64,000 nucleotides of DNA from CAWGOF01 sp963824225 (GCA_963824225.1 CAWGOF010000002.1:930001-994000); one strand, 5' to 3'; positions 9,514-19,754 are shown, counted from the first letter of the stretch. Made by a program: numbers and translations. Notes: a model not told the origin generated them from the letters alone.

Positions 9514-11220
9514 TCAGAGGCGCGGCGGCAGGTCGGTCGAGGCCTCGTCGAGGAGCCGCAACCCTTCCATCACCAGGAACATCGCGTCGCGGTGCAGCGT
9601 GTGCTCGCGGGTCCGCACGCCGTGCTCGATGACGAACTCGCCCGAGGACCAGCGCATCAAGTCGTAGAACGCGGCCTCGCCCTTCAGGTCGCCGAGCTCG
9701 GCATGGCGTGCCGCACCGTTCTCGAACCAGATCTGTCCTTGGCGGTTGTCCGAGGTCACCGTGACCCGAGCGGTCTTCAGCCCGACGACCAGCGTCTGGA
9801 CGATATCCGCGAGACCCAGGTTCTCGAGATCGCCCGTGATGCCGCGGCGATGCACGGTCGCCCGTCCGTCGCGTCGCGCGGCCTCGCGCGTCAGGATGTT
9901 GTGGACCCGGGCCACGACCTCGGTGAGGTCGTCGCTCTTGACCAGGAAGTCGTCGACGCCGTCGCGCAGCGCGCGCAGCTTGAGCAGCCGCTCGGGGCGC
10001 CGGGCGAGGAACGCGACGGGCTGCCGGCACGTCACCGGGTTCTCGCGGATCTCGCGCAGGAACCGGAACACCTCCTCGCGATCGCCGTCGACGTCGGCCA
10101 GAACGAGCTCGGGCCGGTCCTTCAACAGCTCGCGGGACGCCGCGGCCAGGCCCTCGGGCTCGCGCACGTCGCAACCCTCGTTGACCAGGCCCATCTTGAT
10201 CACCTTGCGGAACTCGTCGCGCACGTTGGCCAGCATGACCGCCGGTCGCTCGCCCCGCGCGCCCGCCGCACGCCGCTTGTCCAGGACCTTCTGCAGCGCC
10301 TCGACGACCTCCGGGTCGAACTGCTTGCCCGCTTCCCCGGCGATCAGCCCCAGCGCTTGCTCGGGGTCGAACGCGCCGCGGTGGTTGCGCCCGGAGGTCA
10401 CGGCGACGAACGCGTCGACGACCGACACGATCCGTGCGCCGATCGGGATGTCGCGACCGCGCAGACCGTCCGGGTAACCGGCGCCGTCGTAGCGCTCGTG
10501 ATGGTGCCGGATGATCGGCAGGATCTTCCACGGGAAGTCGACGTGCTCGAACAGCTTGAGGCTCGCGGCGACGTGGGTCTTCATGCGCTCCCGCTGCTCG
10601 TCCGAGTACCAGCCCGACTCGTTCAGCAGGTCGGGCTCGACGTCGACCTTGCCCACGTCGCGCAACAGCGCGGCGAGCGCGACCTCGGTGACCGTCTCCT
10701 CGTCGGCCGCGAGCTCCTCGGCCACGGCCCGCGCCAGGCGCATCGCGTGGTGCGAGAACCCGCCGAAATGCCGGTCGTCGAGCTCGAGCAGGCTGACCAG
10801 CACGTCGATCACATGCAGCAGGGCCGCACGCTCGCGCTTGGCCGTCGAGGCGGTGCTGCCCTCGCGCGCCGCCTGATACGGCGCCTGCAGCAGCTCGAGG
10901 ATCTGCTCCGCGCGCAGCAGATAGTCGTCGGAGCCGAACCGCAGCTGCTCGGGCGTGTTGCGCACCTGGTCGAAGCTCGTGACCACGACGACGCGGCACT
11001 CGGGACGCAGCTCGACGAGCCGCTCGCGCAGCTCTTCGGGCCGCCGGTCGGGAAGGTGCGACTCGATGATCACCGCATCGACGGCGACGCTGCCGACGAT
11101 CTTCTCCGCCGCCGCCCCGGTGGTCGCGCGGGTGACCGTGTAGCCCAGCGCCCGTAGCTCACCGGCGAGCGCCTCGCGCACCTGGGCGCTCGCGGCGACG
11201 ACGACGAAATTGCGCTTCAC
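9514..11220 (-). CDS. receiver/HD-GYP/receiver/DUF4388 signalling protein with altered active sites
   Basis: Domains in the 568-residue protein: receiver-like (1-115), HD-GYP (about 150-315), second receiver-like (326-445), and DUF4388/PatA-type (458-550). HD-GYP proteins hydrolyse cyclic di-GMP. Here the GYP part is complete (HHERYDGAGYPDGL, residues 239-253), but the metal-binding HD motif reads LRDVGK, with Arg187 for His. In the first receiver the phospho-acceptor position is Glu53 (AVIIESHLP) and the N-terminal acidic pair is missing; the second retains Asp376 in LVLADVDGD. So phosphorylation and catalysis may both be lost or changed, leaving a sensor/scaffold role. It is co-directional with yqeY upstream. 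Confidence 0.85.
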   Translation of the reverse strand: MKRNFVVVAASAQVREALAGELRALGYTVTRATTGAAAEKIVGSVAVDAVIIESHLPDRRPEELRERLVELRPECRVVVVTSFDQVRNTPEQLRFGSDDYLLRAEQILELLQAPYQAAREGSTASTAKRERAALLHVIDVLVSLLELDDRHFGGFSHHAMRLARAVAEELAADEETVTEVALAALLRDVGKVDVEPDLLNESGWYSDEQRERMKTHVAASLKLFEHVDFPWKILPIIRHHHERYDGAGYPDGLRGRDIPIGARIVSVVDAFVAVTSGRNHRGAFDPEQALGLIAGEAGKQFDPEVVEALQKVLDKRRAAGARGERPAVMLANVRDEFRKVIKMGLVNEGCDVREPEGLAAASRELLKDRPELVLADVDGDREEVFRFLREIRENPVTCRQPVAFLARRPERLLKLRALRDGVDDFLVKSDDLTEVVARVHNILTREAARRDGRATVHRRGITGDLENLGLADIVQTLVVGLKTARVTVTSDNRQGQIWFENGAARHAELGDLKGEAAFYDLMRWSSGEFVIEHGVRTREHTLHRDAMFLVMEGLRLLDEASTDLPPRL

Positions 11221-11301
11221 GCTGGAACTCCCGTCCGCATCGCTGCCCGAGGTGTGGGCGAATATAGGGCCGGGGACCGGGAAGTCAACGAACGGTAGCG
11301 C

Positions 11302-11772
11302 TTACGGCCGGGTCTCGAGCAGCTCTCGCGCGATCTGGCTCACGACCTTGCCATCGGCTCGTCCCTGGACCGCGGGCACGACACGCTTCATGACCGCGCC
11401 GAGGTCCTTGGGCGAGGTCGCGCCGAGCTCGGCGATCGCCGCCCGCACGATCTCCCGGACCTCCGCCGCATCGAGGGGTCGGGGCAGGTAGGACTGCACG
11501 ATCTCGAGCTCCGCTTCTTCGCGCCGCACCAGGTCGTCGCGCCCGCCCCTGCGGAACTCGTCGATCGCTTCGCGGCGCTGCTTGGCGTATCCCGACAGAA
11601 CCTGCAGCACCTCGTCGTCCGGCGCCTGGTGGTCCGCACCGCGCTCGGGCCGCAGCGCGACCTCGTGCTCGAGCACCCGGGCCCGCAGCATGCGCAAGCA
11701 CTCGATGCGCGGGCGGTCGCCGGCCTTCATCGCGACCTTCAGATCGTCGGCCAGCCGCTGTCTCAACGACAT
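11302..11772 (-). CDS. yqeY: GatB/YqeY domain protein
   Basis: A 156-residue protein with the family pattern: N-terminal LRQRLADDLKVAMKAGD, a basic helical middle, and the C-terminal SPKDLGAVMKRVVP plus GRADGKVVSQIARELL. The YqeY family resembles the tail domain of the GatB/E amidotransferase subunits and is thought to bind tRNA; a definite reaction is not established. It starts 16 bases after the end of the large LTD/CotH gene on the same strand, so the two may share a transcript. Confidence 0.92.
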   Translation of the reverse strand: MSLRQRLADDLKVAMKAGDRPRIECLRMLRARVLEHEVALRPERGADHQAPDDEVLQVLSGYAKQRREAIDEFRRGGRDDLVRREEAELEIVQSYLPRPLDAAEVREIVRAAIAELGATSPKDLGAVMKRVVPAVQGRADGKVVSQIARELLETRP

Positions 11773-11788
11773 CCGGCGCTCGGCCGCA

Positions 11789-14700
11789 TCATGGATCGCA
11801 GGCGTCGCCCAGGCCGTCGTGGTCCGCGTCGGCCTGCAGCGGATTGGCCACGCTCGGGCAGTTGTCGCACGCGGTGCCGATGCCGTCGAAGTCCCCGTCG
11901 GCCTGGGTCGGATTCGAGACGTACGGACAGTTGTCGGTGCCCAGACCGTTGACGGTCAGGCTCGGCACGAGCACGAGGTCGCTCGACGCGGCATCGGTGT
12001 TCCACACGCCGATCGCCAGGATGTTCGTGCCGTTGTGCAGCACGGGCAGCGCCGTGGTCGTGACGTCGATCTGCGAGAACACCGGTGTCGCGCCGTTGCT
12101 CGACTCGTGGGACGTGGCCGCCGTGTTCCACGCCAGCGGCCCTGCGGGCAGGCTGGTCCGATACACCTCGGTGCCGTTGACCCATGCCGCGACCCCGTCG
12201 TCGAAGTCGACACCCAGGATCACGCGGTCGAGCCGCGTGACGTCCGCGATCTCGAACAGTGCCCGCGTGTAGATCGACACGTTGCCGGCCGGAACGACCG
12301 TCGCGAGCAGCCCCGCGGCCTCGCTCGAGGTGTCGTAGCCCACGCCGTAGTCGCCGCGCGACCAGGTCGAATCGTTGAACGCCTCGGTCATCCACGTCGC
12401 GTCGATGCCCGGGTTCACCGCGTTCGCCTTGTAGCGCATCGTCGGGCTGCGGTTCATGCTCAGCTTGGGCACGAGGACCAGGTCGGTCGACGGCGGGTTC
12501 GTCAGCACACGGTTCCACACGCCGACGGCCAGGACGTTCGTCCCGGTGTGCAGCGCCGGGATCCCGGCGATCGAGACGTCGATCAGCTCGCCGTAGTCCG
12601 GGACGAGCCCGTTACTCGCCTCGTGGGCCGTGGGATCCGCGTTGTACGCCGGCGGTCCGGCGGGCATCTCGGGCGAGCGATAGATCTCGACCCCGTTGAT
12701 CCAGGCCACGACGCCGTCGTCGTAGTCCACGCCGAACCACAGGTTCAGCACCTGGCTGACGTTCGCGATCGAGAACGTCGCCCGGGTGTAGATCGACACG
12801 GTCCCGACCGGCACCGTCGTGTCGATCAGGTTCGACGCCGCGCCGTCGACGTCATAGCCCATGCCGTACGGGCCGCTCGACCACGCGGTGTCGTTGAACG
12901 CCTCGGCGGTCCAGGTCGTGCCGATCCCCGGGTCGGTGGCGTTGGCCTTGTACTTCGCGGTCGAGCCGTCGGCGACGAGCACGGTCTCGATCCGGCTCGA
13001 CAGATCGAGGTCGATCAGCACCTCGGCGCACGTCCCGGCGCAGATCCCGTCGTTGTCGAAGTCGTTCAGCGGATCGAGGGCACAGAAATCGCACACGTCG
13101 CCGATGTCGTCGAAGTCCGCGTCGGCCTGGTCGGCGTTCGCCGACTCGTCGCAGTTGTCGCTCGGCGCACCGAGACCGTCGTCGTCGACGTCGTTCTGCG
13201 GATCGGTGGGGAACGCGTCGAGCGGACACGTGCTCGCGGCAAAGCCCGGATCGCGCCGTCCATCGTGGTCCGTGTCGGTGCACGTGTCGCACGCGTCGCC
13301 GAACGTGTCCGCGTCGGCGTTGGCCTGCGTCCCGTTCGTGACGCGCGAGCAGTTGTCGCTGACGTCGGGCACGCCGTCGGCGTCGTCGTCCGTGTCGCAC
13401 AGGTCGCCCAGGGCATCCGCGTCCAGGTTCGCCTGGTCGCCGTTCGAGGTGCTGGCGCAGTTGTCGCACAGCTCACCCCAGAAATCGTCATCCGTGTCGG
13501 TCTGCGGGGCGTTCGAGACCAGCGGGCAGTTGTCCAGGCGATTGTCTACGCCGTCCCCGTCCGCGTCTCCGGCGCCGTTCGTACAGGGCGTCGGCGCGAA
13601 ACGCGGCACGCCCGACTTCGGCAGCGTGTCCGGCCCGTGGCCGCAGTCGTTGGCGCCGGCGACGACGTACCAGAACATCGCGCCCGCGGTGGGCACCGCG
13701 GCGTCGTTCGCTTCGAGGTCGATGTTCCCTGTATTGAAGCACGTCTCGTTGTACGCGAACGTCCCGCCGGCGGCGAGCGAGCCCCGATACACGTGGGACA
13801 GGTAGCCCGCCTGCGCCCGCAGCCAGCGCAGGCGCGTACCACCGGTCTTGTCCAACAGCAGCGTGCCGACGTGCCCGGGCACGCCGGCGACCGAGGCGTT
13901 CGCCGGGCGGCAGTCGCACGTGTCACCGACCCGGTCCCCGTCCCCGTCGGTCTGGCTTCCGTTCGCCGCGAGCGGGCAGTTGTCCACGCCGTCGAGCACG
14001 CCGTCCGCGTCGTCGTCGCCGTCGCACGCGTCGCCCTGGCCGTCGGGGTCGCTGTTGGTCTGGGTCGGGTTGAACACGACCGGGCAGTTGTCCGAGCCGT
14101 CGAGGATCCCGTTGGCGTCGTCGTCCGTCTCGCACGCGTCGCCGAACGCGTCGCCGTCCGCGTTGGCCTGATTCGTGTTCGACACCACGGGGCAGTTGTC
14201 GCACACGTCCCCGCGCGTGTCCGCGTCGCCGTCGGTCTGGGTCGGGTTCGTCGTGGTCGGGCAGTTGTCGACGTTGGCGCAGCGGGAGTCGAGATCGATG
14301 TCGTTGCTCGGATCGACGGGGCACGGATCGCAGACGTCCCCCGACCCGTCCACGTCGCCGTCGGCCTGGTTCGCGTTCGAGGTCAACGGACAGTTGTCGA
14401 TCGCGCTGCACACGCCGTCGCCGTCCGTGTCGTTGGCCGTGTCGCCGGGACACGGATCGCACGGGTCTCCCAGTCCGTCCGCATCCCCGTCGGCCTGCGT
14501 GCCGTTCGACGCCGCCGGGCAGTTGTCGCAGATGTCGCCCACGCCGTCCGTGTCCGCGTCGGCCTGATTCGCGTTGGCCACCGACGGACAGTTGTCCAGA
14601 TTCGCGCAGCGGCCGTCACCCTCCGCGTCGTTGAGCGCGTCCTGCGGGCAGGGGTCGCACGCGTCGCCTGTCGAGTCGCCGTCGGCGTTGGCCTGGGTCG

Positions 14701-17700
14701 GGTTCGCCAGCGCGGGACAGTTGTCCGAGCCGTCGCACGTGGCGTCGCCGTCCGCGTCCGGGCTCGTGCACGCGCCGATCAACCCGACGTCGCGCAGGCC
14801 GGAGAAGTCCTGGACGAACGTTCCCGCGGCGAACAGGTTCGGTGCGCCGAACGTGCTCGACGTGCCGTCGTTGTAGCTGTCGAGCGGCGTGAGGAACGGC
14901 GTCGGGTCCTCCTCGAGCTTGAACACCTCGTCGCCGCCGACGCCGCTCACGGGGAACACGCCCTCGCCCACCGGTCCGAACACCGTCTGGAGCAGGGAGT
15001 TCTGGATCGTCAGCTGCCAGTTGTTGTTCGACACCGGGAAATCGAGCGCGCTGATGTACTGCCCGCTTCCGCTCGTTCCGGCGCGGACGTGGATCCACCA
15101 GTCCCCGTTGCCCGGGTCGTAGCTGACGTTGTCCGCCTGGTCCTCGCCGACCGTGATGATCGTCCCGGCCCGCAGGTTGGACCAGATCGAGCTATTCGTC
15201 AGGACGAGCGTGGTCACCTGCTCCGTCGGGGCGCCCGTGTCGTTCGACACGCGCAGGCGCCAGTTCCGCGCGTCGACGTGGTCGCCCGTCACGACGAGCT
15301 CGAACCAGTCGCCGCCGTTGCCGACGATCCGGCCGAAGTGCGAGTCCGAGTTGCTCGACGCCAGGAACTTGTCCGGATCGACCGCGTTGTACTCGTTCAG
15401 GATCATCGGCGTCGCCGGCACGTTGTTCGCCGCCTGGGGCGTCACGAGCGACAGGACCCGCAGGTCGGCCCCGCCGTCGGGGAACCGCCCGGTCGACGTG
15501 TCGGCCGGCAGCGCGCCGTACGGCATGTAGTCGATCAGCGTCCCGGTGGACGAGAACAGGCCGACCGTCCCGCCGAGCGCGCTCAGCGTGAAGTTCGTGT
15601 GCCGCGGCCCCTCCCCGGTCTCGCCGTCGGCCCAGAACAGCATGTAGCACCCGGCGCACAGGCTCGTGCCGCCCGGGATCGCCCACTGCGTCGGCGTGCC
15701 CAGGCTGCTCGCCAGGTACATGCCGCCGATCTGCAGCGTCGTGCTCCCGTGGTTGTGCAGCTCGATCCACGAGTCGGCCTCGCCCATCTCGTCGGTGTTG
15801 ATCGTCGCGTTGTCCGGAAGCACCTCGTTGATGAACAGCGCAGGGAGCGTGGGCAGGCTGCCCTTGATGCTGTTCGCCGCACCCGGAGTTCCCCCGTTCG
15901 CCGTGCTCGCGCCCCAGTTGGCCACCTTGCCGTTTTCGCGCGACGCATCGATCAGCTCGAGCGCCTTGCCGCCGCCGTTCGCTCCCGCGGGCCACGGCGC
16001 GACCTCGTCGAACGTGACCGAGCTGACGACGCCGCCGTACTGGTTCTTGAGCACGAGCGTCTCGCCGAGGTCGTTCAGCGAGCCGTTGTACTGCGCGGCC
16101 ACGAACTTGCCGGTGCCGTAGATCTGACGGAACCGCGTGTCCTGCTTGGCGAACACGACGTAGCCGTTCTTCGGGATCACGGTGCCGGCCGGGATGTTGA
16201 GCGACAGGCCCTCGAGCCGCCAGCCCGAGATGTCGACCGCCTCCGTGGTCGACGGGTTGTGCAGCTCGATGAACTCGTCGATCTCGCCGCCCACCGGCTT
16301 GTACATGATCTCGTTGATCACGACCCGCGGGGCCGCCGACTGCGGCGGCGGGATGTGGCACAGCGCGTGGGTCACGAACAGGTGCTGGCGGCGCTTGGCC
16401 AGGTACTGCTGCTTCAGCGCGGTGACCGCCGTGGCCACGCTCTGCGGCGTCCCGTACTGGCCCCACAGCGCGGCGTCCGTCGCGGCCTCGGGCGCGATCT
16501 GCGCGACGTGCGCGTCGATCATCGCCTCGTACAGACCGTCGGGAAGCATCTGGTCCATCACGCTGCGCAGGCGGCGCTGGAACATCTCGAGCAGGTCGGG
16601 CTGCGTCAACACGCGCTCGACCAGCTGGTTGTAGATCTCCTGGTACGGCCGGTGGTCGCGCGTTCCCATGATCGGGAAGCTCGGCGACACGTACACCGGC
16701 TTGCCGGTCACGAAGTCCACGTCGGCCCAGATCGTGTCGTTGAGCGACGTGCCGATCCAGTTGCGGCCGAACGTCAGGTCGAGGTCCCACGGATACGTGG
16801 CCCAGCGCTGTGTGCCGTTCGTGTCGCGGTACAGGAAGTAGTTCTTGTCCCCCCAGTCGTTGCCATGGATGATCACCTCGAACGCGACCATGTTCATCAG
16901 GGCCGGGATGTCGACGTTGTCGAGCACGTAGTTGCGTAGCGACGCCCCGCCCAGGACCTCGAGATTCGTGATCAACGAGTACAGGTCGGAGTAGTCCTCG
17001 TCGAGCCGGGACTCCTTGTCGTACAACGGCACGATCTCGGCCATCGTGGGCCAGAAGCGGAGCGAGTCGCCGGCCTTGTATCGCGCGCCTGAGGGGTCGA
17101 GCCGGGAGCGCACGACCCAGTCCGAATCCGGGGCCTCGAGGAACATGTACAGGCCGAAGAACTGACCGTTCTGCTCGAGCCGCACGGGGAAGATGCTCTG
17201 GGTCAGTCCACCGATCTGGCCCCACGTGGTCCAGGCCAGGTACTCGCGCGTGTAGGTCTTGTCGGCGTAGCACGCCGGGAGATCGATCGTGTCGACCGCG
17301 TGCTCGAGCAGGTCCGGGGCTTCGAAGTCGTGCCCCTGGGGGAAGAAGAGCTTCCAGCTCAGCTTGGGCCAGAAACGCTGCGACTGGCCGCGCACGCGGA
17401 CCTGCACGGCATCCCACAGCCGGCCGTTGTACACGATCACGCACGGCTCGGTGTCGTCGGTCAGCTTGTGCGCCAGCGCATCGGCGTAGTCCACCGGATC
17501 GATGAACCAGCGGAGATTGGGCAGGCCGGTCGTCACGCCGGGGTCGGGCACCGCGGTGCCGACGTACGTCACCGTGTCGTCGTCCCGTGGATAGGTCATC
17601 GTGCCGCTCGGCCCGGATACCGAGATCCGGAACCGGATCAGCGCGTCGACCGCCTGGCCCGGAATCGTCGCACCGTACGTGCCGTCGGCCGCCGGGCCGT

Positions 17701-18415
17701 CTCCGTGCGCGCCGTCGTCGAACATCCCGATCGTGACCTCGGACCCGAAGCCGATGCGGTAGGTCAGCTGGGTCGTCGTCGCCGACAGGATCTGCGCCGT
17801 CACGAGAACCGGCGTGCTCGCGGCCGGGCTCAGCGGGAACTGGACGTTCTGGACCCACGGCGGGAGCCCCGTCGCACGCCGGCTGTTGACGAGGCACGGC
17901 GTTCCGCCGTCGGGGTTCGACGCGTGCCAGTTGCGGGGCGTCGAGTTGTCGAGCGTCGGGTCGATCAGCTCGATCGACGGCCCGAGGCCGTCGGCCTTGG
18001 ACGGCCACGACGGCGCGTCGTCGTACACGACCTCGTCGATGACGGCGAGCGTGGCGTCGAGGAGCGCGATCCGCTCCCCGCCGTTGTCGAGGGTGGTCCC
18101 GCTCGGTCCGAACTGATGCGTGGTCGCGCAGCCGTACGTCGCCTGGAACTCGCTCGCCGTGTGGGCCACGGCGAGGAACCCGTTCGCGGGGATCGTCGTC
18201 CCGCCGGGGAAGCAGTACGTGAGCCCGTCGAAGCACCAGTTGGACAGATCGACCGACGCTCCGCCGGTGTTGTGTAGCTCGACGTACTCCTCACCGTCGT
18301 CGTCCGACTCGGGGTGGTACAGGATCTCGTTGATGACGACGGCGGCATTCGCCGGCCCGGCCACCAGTGCCAGGGCCGCGAGTGCGCACGCAAGCTTGAA
18401 ATACTTGTAGCTCAT
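11789..18415 (-). CDS. giant secreted lamin-tail/CotH/thrombospondin-repeat protein
   Basis: A 2208-residue exported protein. The signal peptide is residues 1-25 (ends GPANAA). Then come: a lamin-tail domain (VVINEILYHPESDDDGEEYVE), a CotH-kinase-like domain (about residues 300-680, with VRVRGQSQRFWPKLSWKL and HGNDWGDKNYFLYRDT), a second lamin-tail (INEIMYKPVGG), a third (FINEVLPDNA), then many Ca-binding thrombospondin type 3 repeats of the form DADGDGxxDxxDNCP. Two similar modules near the C-terminus (each with AFNDTAW/AFNDSTW and AAWVNGTEVYR-like motifs) look like galactose-binding-like beta domains. CotH proteins can phosphorylate protein in the spore coat; activity here is not shown. The start at 18415 fits the signal peptide. 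Confidence 0.85.
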   Translation of the reverse strand: MSYKYFKLACALAALALVAGPANAAVVINEILYHPESDDDGEEYVELHNTGGASVDLSNWCFDGLTYCFPGGTTIPANGFLAVAHTASEFQATYGCATTHQFGPSGTTLDNGGERIALLDATLAVIDEVVYDDAPSWPSKADGLGPSIELIDPTLDNSTPRNWHASNPDGGTPCLVNSRRATGLPPWVQNVQFPLSPAASTPVLVTAQILSATTTQLTYRIGFGSEVTIGMFDDGAHGDGPAADGTYGATIPGQAVDALIRFRISVSGPSGTMTYPRDDDTVTYVGTAVPDPGVTTGLPNLRWFIDPVDYADALAHKLTDDTEPCVIVYNGRLWDAVQVRVRGQSQRFWPKLSWKLFFPQGHDFEAPDLLEHAVDTIDLPACYADKTYTREYLAWTTWGQIGGLTQSIFPVRLEQNGQFFGLYMFLEAPDSDWVVRSRLDPSGARYKAGDSLRFWPTMAEIVPLYDKESRLDEDYSDLYSLITNLEVLGGASLRNYVLDNVDIPALMNMVAFEVIIHGNDWGDKNYFLYRDTNGTQRWATYPWDLDLTFGRNWIGTSLNDTIWADVDFVTGKPVYVSPSFPIMGTRDHRPYQEIYNQLVERVLTQPDLLEMFQRRLRSVMDQMLPDGLYEAMIDAHVAQIAPEAATDAALWGQYGTPQSVATAVTALKQQYLAKRRQHLFVTHALCHIPPPQSAAPRVVINEIMYKPVGGEIDEFIELHNPSTTEAVDISGWRLEGLSLNIPAGTVIPKNGYVVFAKQDTRFRQIYGTGKFVAAQYNGSLNDLGETLVLKNQYGGVVSSVTFDEVAPWPAGANGGGKALELIDASRENGKVANWGASTANGGTPGAANSIKGSLPTLPALFINEVLPDNATINTDEMGEADSWIELHNHGSTTLQIGGMYLASSLGTPTQWAIPGGTSLCAGCYMLFWADGETGEGPRHTNFTLSALGGTVGLFSSTGTLIDYMPYGALPADTSTGRFPDGGADLRVLSLVTPQAANNVPATPMILNEYNAVDPDKFLASSNSDSHFGRIVGNGGDWFELVVTGDHVDARNWRLRVSNDTGAPTEQVTTLVLTNSSIWSNLRAGTIITVGEDQADNVSYDPGNGDWWIHVRAGTSGSGQYISALDFPVSNNNWQLTIQNSLLQTVFGPVGEGVFPVSGVGGDEVFKLEEDPTPFLTPLDSYNDGTSSTFGAPNLFAAGTFVQDFSGLRDVGLIGACTSPDADGDATCDGSDNCPALANPTQANADGDSTGDACDPCPQDALNDAEGDGRCANLDNCPSVANANQADADTDGVGDICDNCPAASNGTQADGDADGLGDPCDPCPGDTANDTDGDGVCSAIDNCPLTSNANQADGDVDGSGDVCDPCPVDPSNDIDLDSRCANVDNCPTTTNPTQTDGDADTRGDVCDNCPVVSNTNQANADGDAFGDACETDDDANGILDGSDNCPVVFNPTQTNSDPDGQGDACDGDDDADGVLDGVDNCPLAANGSQTDGDGDRVGDTCDCRPANASVAGVPGHVGTLLLDKTGGTRLRWLRAQAGYLSHVYRGSLAAGGTFAYNETCFNTGNIDLEANDAAVPTAGAMFWYVVAGANDCGHGPDTLPKSGVPRFAPTPCTNGAGDADGDGVDNRLDNCPLVSNAPQTDTDDDFWGELCDNCASTSNGDQANLDADALGDLCDTDDDADGVPDVSDNCSRVTNGTQANADADTFGDACDTCTDTDHDGRRDPGFAASTCPLDAFPTDPQNDVDDDGLGAPSDNCDESANADQADADFDDIGDVCDFCALDPLNDFDNDGICAGTCAEVLIDLDLSSRIETVLVADGSTAKYKANATDPGIGTTWTAEAFNDTAWSSGPYGMGYDVDGAASNLIDTTVPVGTVSIYTRATFSIANVSQVLNLWFGVDYDDGVVAWINGVEIYRSPEMPAGPPAYNADPTAHEASNGLVPDYGELIDVSIAGIPALHTGTNVLAVGVWNRVLTNPPSTDLVLVPKLSMNRSPTMRYKANAVNPGIDATWMTEAFNDSTWSRGDYGVGYDTSSEAAGLLATVVPAGNVSIYTRALFEIADVTRLDRVILGVDFDDGVAAWVNGTEVYRTSLPAGPLAWNTAATSHESSNGATPVFSQIDVTTTALPVLHNGTNILAIGVWNTDAASSDLVLVPSLTVNGLGTDNCPYVSNPTQADGDFDGIGTACDNCPSVANPLQADADHDGLGDACDP

Positions 18416-18491
18416 TCCGACGATCGGGCAGCGCCGCGCCGTGCCGACGGGGGGACGCGGACGGCATGGATATACGGCCAAAGGCGGTGGG

Positions 18492-19754
18492 TCACAACCG
18501 CCCCGGAGCGGTTCGCGCGGCCCACCCTTGGCGCATCACCGCGGTGGCCAGGAGGATGGCGCCGAACCACTGGTGCGCCGTGGCGAGAGCCAGGTCGAAG
18601 ACCCGCGACAGGCTCCCGGCCTCGACCGCAGCCGTGGCGATCCACGCGGCAAACCCGAGCGTGACCTGGATCGCGAGGGCGACGCCGAGGGCCGAGCCGA
18701 GGCGGCGCAGGACCGGGTTCCCGGCGCTCGCCGCGGTACGAATCGCGATGCGCAGGGTGAACGGGATGACAACCGCGACACCGACGAGGACGTGGAGCAG
18801 GAGGAGGCGCCCCAGGTGGCGTTGCGCTGCGCCGAGCGCGACCTGCACCACGAGGAGCGCCACGAGCACACAACCGGCCACGCGGTCCATGCGGTCGTCG
18901 CCCTCCGCCGGCTCTGCCGTGATCCAGCCCCGGGAGGTGACGGTCGCGAGCAGGACGAGCCCGGCGAAGAACAGCTGCGCCAGGATCGCGTGACCGATCG
19001 CGAGTCCCAGGCTCCGCTCGGTCACCCGCATCCCGCCCAGCGTTCCCTGGACGACGACCGCGACGACGAGCGCCCAGGCGAACCAGCGAACCGCACGTCG
19101 AGCCTCGTGACGCGCGACCGTGAACGCGAGAGTGACCGTTGTCAGCCCGACCAACGCGCCGATCAACCGGTGCGCGTGCTCGTAGTAGACCCCACCCGTC
19201 ATGCGCGAGAACGGATAGAGGAACATGTTGTAGCCGAACGACGTGGGCCAATCGGCGACCGCGAGGCCCGCCTCGGCGCTCGTGACGAGGCCCCCCGCGC
19301 CGAGAAGCAGGAGCGTCGCGCCGACGGCGACCCAGGCGAAACGCGGGAGCCAGGCGGCGGCCGGCTCGGGCGGTCGTGCCGCGCGTGTGCCGAGCGCGGC
19401 TCCCGCGGCTGCGAGCGCGGCGGATGCGCCGATCGAGCCCGGGATCCAGACGAGCCACGACGGAGCACCCCCGCCACTCGCCGCCGAGAGAAGGCTTCCC
19501 AGGACAAGTAGGTTCAGCAGACCGGTCGTGGCCCCGGCCGTCGCCGCATCGAGCGCCGTGCCGCCCTGCCGCCCGAGGAGCAGACCTCCGACCGGCAGGC
19601 AGGCCAGGATCGCGACCAGGAGCACCGGGCTCGGCAGCTCGATACCCGGGAGCCGCCCGAGATAGCCGACCCCCCACATGGCGACGGTCGTACCGAACGC
19701 CGCGGTCAGGAGTCCGGCAGCGGGAACGCGAGCGCAGCTTGCCCCGGACGGCAC
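18492..19754 (-). CDS. ctaA: heme A synthase (COX15/CtaA) with an N-terminal membrane extension
   Basis: Oxidises the C8 methyl of heme O to the formyl of heme A, needed by aa3-type oxidases. The conserved part starts near residue 135, with GAGGLVTSAEAGLAVADWP and the heme-ligand motif EHAHRLIG (residues 192-199), later a GHAILAQ motif and a C-terminal HQWFGA. It has about eight helices in this part. Residues 1-135 form an extra region with three or four hydrophobic segments not present in the usual CtaA. GTG start at 19754 after an AGGAAAAGGAAG stretch. It serves the oxidase encoded at 26-30 kb. Confidence 0.88.
   Translation of the reverse strand: MPSGASCARVPAAGLLTAAFGTTVAMWGVGYLGRLPGIELPSPVLLVAILACLPVGGLLLGRQGGTALDAATAGATTGLLNLLVLGSLLSAASGGGAPSWLVWIPGSIGASAALAAAGAALGTRAARPPEPAAAWLPRFAWVAVGATLLLLGAGGLVTSAEAGLAVADWPTSFGYNMFLYPFSRMTGGVYYEHAHRLIGALVGLTTVTLAFTVARHEARRAVRWFAWALVVAVVVQGTLGGMRVTERSLGLAIGHAILAQLFFAGLVLLATVTSRGWITAEPAEGDDRMDRVAGCVLVALLVVQVALGAAQRHLGRLLLLHVLVGVAVVIPFTLRIAIRTAASAGNPVLRRLGSALGVALAIQVTLGFAAWIATAAVEAGSLSRVFDLALATAHQWFGAILLATAVMRQGWAARTAPGRL

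Noticed and set aside
11582..16939. A plus-strand open frame of 1785 codons
   Set aside because: It is antisense to the LTD/CotH gene, rich in Arg and Val, without domains; the GC-rich codon pattern of the real gene keeps it open.
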